Source: Whalleya microplaca
Taxonomy: Eukaryota; Ascomycota; Sordariomycetes; Xylariales; Xylariaceae
Direction: 5' to 3'
Assembly (NCBI GenBank): GCA_022497155.1
Contig: MU385749.1
Span: forward strand, 310,001-374,000
Length of the DNA stretch: 64,000 nt
The translations under genes and the position numbers were made by a program. How positions within the stretch are numbered: the first letter of the stretch is position 1; the number at the start of each line of letters is the position of its first letter. The notes beneath the pieces were generated by a model, which was not told the DNA's origin, made no database searches, and saw only the letters and a program-made list of their open reading frames with translations. Positions 58,988-64,000 of this stretch are shown here, piece after piece.

Positions 58988-61043
58988 ATGTCGGCTGAAG
59001 AGGACCTGATCGACTACTCCGACGAGGAGCTGGCCACCAATGACACGGCCACCGCCACCAACGGCAAGAAGGCCGACGCCGCCGCTTCTGGCAATAATGT
59101 TGACAAGAAGGGGTCCTATGTTGGCATCCACTCCACCGGCTTCCGGGATTTCCTGCTGAAGCCTGAACTTCTGCGCGCTATTACCGACTGCGGATTCGAG
59201 CATCCTTCGGAGGGTTAGTCTACATCTTACACGTCCCAGCTTCTCAAAACCATGCATCCCTCCTTCAAGCGTCCGTCCCATCTCGCAAGCATCTCGCAAG
59301 CAAAGAAAAGAAAGAGAGAGAAAACATGAAGTAAAGACCGTCGGAGAGCAAGGGGTCGACACCATCGTAGTCAGTGATTCAGCTGTCGGTGTCGGTGTCT
59401 ATGTGGAGGAATCCCAATCGGATACCCCTGTGTTGGCGGGTTCTTTTTAAGCTTAAAATGACACGCGTTTACCGCGTCGGTCACGATGGCTTGAGGTAGC
59501 CATTCGCAGAACGAAAACTGGGGGCTTTTGCGGAAGCAATAAACCCCAATAGTTTACTCTCGACGGATGAATCGCCTTGGCTGCAAGTCAACGAGTACGT
59601 CCTAGAAATTTGGCCGTGCGATAAGCACGCCATTTCTCTCCATCTACGGATGGGCTAGTCGGATATTCTGCCGTGATGGGTTTGGTTTATTTAGTGAAGA
59701 ACGATGCTGCGATGATGGACGGACCTTGTCGAATTCCCACCTTTACGTCCTTCGTGCCCGTCTTGGAAACCCTATCTAACATGCGATCGATTCCTACAGT
59801 CCAGCAAACATGCATTCCTCAGGCCCTTCTCGGAGGTGATATTATCTGTCAAGCGAAGTCTGGTCTGGGAAAGACTGCTGTCTTTGTCCTCACTACCCTC
59901 CAGCAGGTTGAGCCTATCGCTGGCGAGTGCTCCGTCTTAGTCATGTGCCACACTCGTGAACTGGCTTTCCAGATTCGCAATGAGTACAACCGATTCAGCA
60001 AGTACATGCCCGACATCAAGACCGGTGTCTTCTACGGCGGCACTCCGATTCAGAAGGATGCCGAGGTCCTAAAGAATAAGGACACCCACCCCCATATTAT
60101 TGTCGGCACACCTGGTCGTCTCAATGCTCTCATTCGGGACAAGTACCTCCGTCTGTCGAATGTTAGGATCTTCGTCCTCGACGAGTGTGACAAGATGCTC
60201 GATGCGACTGGTGAGCAAATCGTCCTCTTTGCCTCTATCTTCAATTTTGACTAATTCCATAAGACATGCGACGAGATGTGCAGGATATTTTCCGGTCTAC
60301 TCCTCAGCAGAAACAAGTCATGATGTTCTCTGCCACTCTCTCCGATGAGATCAAGCCGGTCTGCCGGAAGTTCATGCAGAACCCAACCGAGCACTTCGTC
60401 GATGAGGACACCAAGCTGACGCTCCACGGCCTGCAACAATATTACATCAAGCTTGAGGAACGGGAGAAGAACCGTAAGCTCAACGAGCTTCTTGATGAGC
60501 TCCAGTTCAATCAAGTCATCATCTTCGTCAAGAGCACTGTTCGTGCGACAGAGCTTGACAAGTTGCTCCGCGAGTGTAACTTCCCGTCCATTTCCGTCCA
60601 CTCTGGTGTCAGCCAAGAAGAGCGGTATGTGTATTCATATTATCTATCCAATTTAGCATTCTGTCTAATCCCTCCACAGTATCAAGCGCTACAAGGAATT
60701 CAAGGAGTTCAACAAGCGCATCTGTGTTGCCACTGATGTTTTCGGTCGTGGTATCGACATTGAGCGTATCAACCTCGCGATCAATTATGATCTACCAGCC
60801 GATGCCGATTCCTACCTCCATCGTGTTGGTCGTGCTGGTCGTTTTGGTACCAAAGGTCTCGCGATCTCATTCGTGAGCACCGACACCGACCAAGAAGTTC
60901 TCAAGGCTATTGAGAAGCGATTCGAGGTTGCTCTTCCGTAAGTTCTTAGATTACCCCCTTTTTGTCATGATGCTTAGCTAAACCATATCTATAGCGAGTT
61001 TCCCAAGGAGGGTATCGATGCCAGCAGTTACATGGCGTCATAG
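58988..61043 (+). CDS. SUB2: ATP-dependent RNA helicase SUB2 (UAP56/DDX39 family)
   Basis: Five exons: 58988-59213, 59800-60210, 60264-60624, 60680-60937 and 60995-61043, giving 434 aa, the usual length for fungal Sub2. The N-terminus is acidic ([12 protein letters not shown]). The Q-motif region is [28 protein letters not shown] and Walker A is AKSGLGKT (95-101). Motif II is DECD (203-206), the variant that identifies the UAP56/Sub2 branch rather than DEAD. SAT is motif III, and [13 protein letters not shown] is motif VI. Sub2 acts in spliceosome assembly and in the TREX complex for nuclear mRNA export. The first intron (586 nt) is far longer than any other in the window. Confidence 0.98.
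59214..59799 (+). other. unusually long first intron of SUB2
   Basis: A 586-nt intron in a genome where most introns here are 45-110 nt. It begins GTTAGT and ends CTACAG. It contains several short open frames and runs such as GTCGGTGTCGGTGTC, but no recognisable gene. Confidence 0.8.
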
Positions 61044-64000
61044 ATGATGATCTTTCATCTCGAGAGTTCTCTCCTTAATGTTTGCGCCCTCAAGGACGCC
61101 ATTTCGGTCGTTTGCAATCTGGTACAGCCCCCTACGCGTGTGTGCTTGCAGGCCTTGAAGGAGGGGAATTTTTCTGAAAAGCAAAGACTTACTTGGCATG
61201 GGGAAGTCGTGTACAATTATACTTTCAGTTCGGAACGGACGACTGGCACTCTCACAGGCGGGGGACAGAATGAGGCTATTTGTGGCTTTGAACTCGTCAT
61301 GCCTCGTTCTCGACTATCTCGCAATTGCTGATTTCGTACATGGTAATGGTCCATAGTTTGCAGTTTCAGCAGGGAATCACGAATAGACCGATGGGAAGAA
61401 ATAGTTGTTGTCTAAGGCAATGTGAAATGGAATACATGCAACGTGACATATATTTTCATCCAAATGCCTTTCTTGTTATATGCTTAACCTATTCACTGCC
61501 TATGTATGTCTATCTTAGTTTTGACATTTGATTTGTGCAACTTCCATGGTCATCCAACCACCATGATACTCTCTTAAGAGTTATATCAGCAATTCCATGT
61601 GTAGATGCTAATCGACCAAGCGTGTATATAACTGATGAGCCTTTCTACGTTGTCTGAAATCGCTGTCAGATTTACCTAGTGCCATTCTTCCGATAGTTAC
61701 GATCGTATATTCGACTTCTCTGCAATGTTGGAGAGACTAAGCGTCGTGACGAAACGCCTCTATGTATACTATCCACGACTCCATATATCGCTCACTACTA
61801 AGAAATACCGAGATGACCTCCCCAATTGCCGTAGTTGTAGCTGGAAGACGCGAGCACCTTCGTGTATTACTTCTAGACTTAGATCTTTGGGGTTGAAGTG
61901 TAGGCTCCCTGCCCCAAGGACGTGATTAGGAGCTGAGAACATCGATTAGAGAAAGACGACCTTGCTCTTACACGCGGTAGGCTCGCATGGCGATTAGGCA
62001 TGTAGGTATCTGTCTAGTCGTGGGCCTGTTAGGGAGGGTTGAGTGGTAAACCTAGATACCGGAGCATAAGGGTTTTATCGAAAAGGCCGCGAGCAGCGCC
62101 TCCCTCGCGATGATAGATGGAAGGAAGATGTTGAAGATAGCCCATGGGCCAACCATAATCTCTTGTTTCGAATCACACGACGGCAAGGTCGTTCGTTATA
62201 CTACCAGTGCGTTCAATAACTCAAAAACAGTCATATTGAGATGAAGTTATACTTAGGTCGATTTTATAACTGTTGGTTTTGAAGGTTACGTATTGTATTC
62301 ATTGCTTTTAGTTTCTACGTTTATTATATTCGCCATTACGCACAAATTCCTGGTTGTATGCTTTATAGCCATGACGGTTATCACAGCTACGATGCCTTGG
62401 CGGAACATCATATATCTCACAGGGTAGGCTATGTTTTCATGTTCGTCTGCTCTAGAATGGAAAAACTTATAACACGATATAGCAGGCAGCACCCGTGGAT
62501 GAGAACGGATGTGTACAATCTAGTAGACTCTGTGGAATCACAACTAGGTATGGGGGCCAAAGGGCTTGGAATCTATCAGTAGCCCATTTCACCACTTAGT
62601 TTCAGTCAATAATACTAACATAGGTCAGGGAGTTGGAGGGCTGCAGCAGAGAGAAGAGCTATAATTAACCAAACTTCGAGTGCAATGGCACCTAGGCATT
62701 ACAGTGTGAGCACTTGCTATGGTCCACGACGGCTGTGATATGTTTATTGCTTGTAATCTAGCCAAGCAACGCTGAAAGACCAGCCTTCAGACTTTTGAGA
62801 TACCACAGCTTGGTGAAACTACTGAACAACACTGTTAAGCTATATTCAAATGAGACCCACCAAAAGGATGTAGACATCGGTCACTATGCCCAGCTTACTT
62901 CGGGTAGATAAATGGATAGACGGCATCGTCGAGAAGGCAGGGAACAATCTGAAATATCACTTAGTTCTTACCAGCAGATAACCCTTACCCTATACCGCCT
63001 CCCTGCCACGGCCAGCCTACCTACAAATTTACAACTGCAAAACCCAGTTTCTATTGTTGTTTGTTTGCTGTCTTGCCTCCTTGCTTCGCGTGAGCTTACA
63101 AGAGAACCTACGTCGAAGTACCAATGATGGTTTAAGTCGACTCGTTACAATACAAGGAATCTACTCAGGCACCTCACATTACTGATTCCGCTCATCCGCA
63201 TCCCTTTCTTCTAGTATTATTAGCATACGGAATGTGATTTACACCGTGAAGTAATCGCCACCGCTCTACCAAACGCCGAAAGAGTCATGTGTAATGACAA
63301 TTTGTATGGGAGTATTGGTATTGATAGTCGACAAGGATGACCACATCTATGATTAACAATACACGCATGATACCCCGGCGGAAGCTAAAATACAACTGAA
63401 GTCCTTGACTTACTGCTACCGCACAGCTGGGAAATTGAATTGCCTCAATCCTCCCGAACATGAAATCCCAAATTAGTCAGCCCGTGAGTCTTTGCCACAG
63501 CCTCCTTCGTAGCCTGATGACCCATTATTGTCATTTTGAATTATCAAACGTACTCCACAAACCCAGAAGCCCTCGTGAGCATTGACTCAGTCATGGATGC
63601 TTACATCGCCAAAGGCCATCTACCAAAGTCTAGTCCAACTCATAGTTATGGTGAGACTCATCCCAGCCCCCCCTCCCCCCCCCCCCTCCCCCCACCCCTC
63701 GTGATGTCCCACCATCAGCTATGAGTAAGCATCGCGGCGTTTCCCAGAGCTTCAGCACCCTGGTCCCGTTGGAACCGCCAGTCTGGTGGTTACGCGTGTA
63801 ACTGGGTATGAATCATCGACGCCGTGACAGGATGTGTCACGACGGCTACCGTAGATTCCAACCCCTCGCTTTCTCGCTCCTGAGGAGTGGGTATTGCCAC
63901 AGCCGCGCAGGCAGCCAGCCAGCCACGGAGTCAGCCGCGACCAAGCTGTGATATCCTTCGACAGCCGAGACGAACATCTACCTATCTACCTATTCCTGGC
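61044..64000. other. intergenic to the window edge, no gene supported
   Basis: About 3 kb after SUB2. Open frames are short and lack family features. A C-rich tract occurs at 63667-63699. No tRNA was recognised. Confidence 0.5.
63667..63699. repeat. C-rich homopolymer-like tract
   Basis: A nearly continuous C run interrupted by single T or A bases. It is prone to assembly and replication length error. Confidence 0.8.

Overview
This window is nuclear DNA of a filamentous ascomycete (Pezizomycotina). The evidence is short introns of about 45-110 nt with GT..AG borders and CTAAC/CTAAT-type branch sites, and fungal-specific genes: a Tea1/TeaA cell-end marker, DASH subunit Hsk3, a fused ketopantoate-reductase protein (Mug72 type), SUB2 and a Zn2Cys6 regulator. 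SUB2, HSK3 and TEA1 read like Sordariomycete versions, possibly Xylariales; that is a judgement by eye, not a phylogeny.

Layout. 1-10.3 kb: core genes, teaA (+) and an RBR/IBR-RING ubiquitin ligase (-), separated by 2.7 kb of UTR-like simple-repeat DNA. 10.3-24 kb: accessory DNA with an MFS transporter (+, 5 exons), a nested fold-back repeat (14.14-14.56 kb) and one very long CorA-like membrane-protein gene (-, 15.6-21.9 kb, at least 11 exons). 24-37.5 kb: a compact run of accessory metabolic genes. They are a hexapeptide acetyltransferase (-), an M38 amidohydrolase (-), a 6PGDH/3-hydroxyisobutyrate-dehydrogenase-like reductase (+), an alpha/beta hydrolase (-), an unrecognised 225-aa protein (-), a Dabb-barrel protein (+), a Zn2Cys6 regulator (+) and a DJ-1/PfpI protein (+). 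Divergent pairs, short spacing and an embedded regulator suggest a small catabolic or detoxification cluster without a PKS or NRPS backbone. 38 kb: an isolated LPAEIRN (F-box-like) protein. 38.9-45.5 kb: no supportable gene. 45.5-64 kb: mostly core genes again: the Mug72-type reductase (+), HSK3 (+, hidden in three small exons), RNase P/Snm1-type RPR2 (-) and SUB2 (+). Among them sits a frame-broken accessory gene (-, 54.9-56.5 kb) that looks like a pseudogene.

Exon borders were worked out by hand from splice signals, reading phase and protein continuity. Sums of exon lengths are multiples of three for every gene given as fully resolved. Unresolved joints are stated for the CorA-like gene and the DJ-1 gene. 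No tRNA, rRNA, CRISPR or intact autonomous transposon was recognised.
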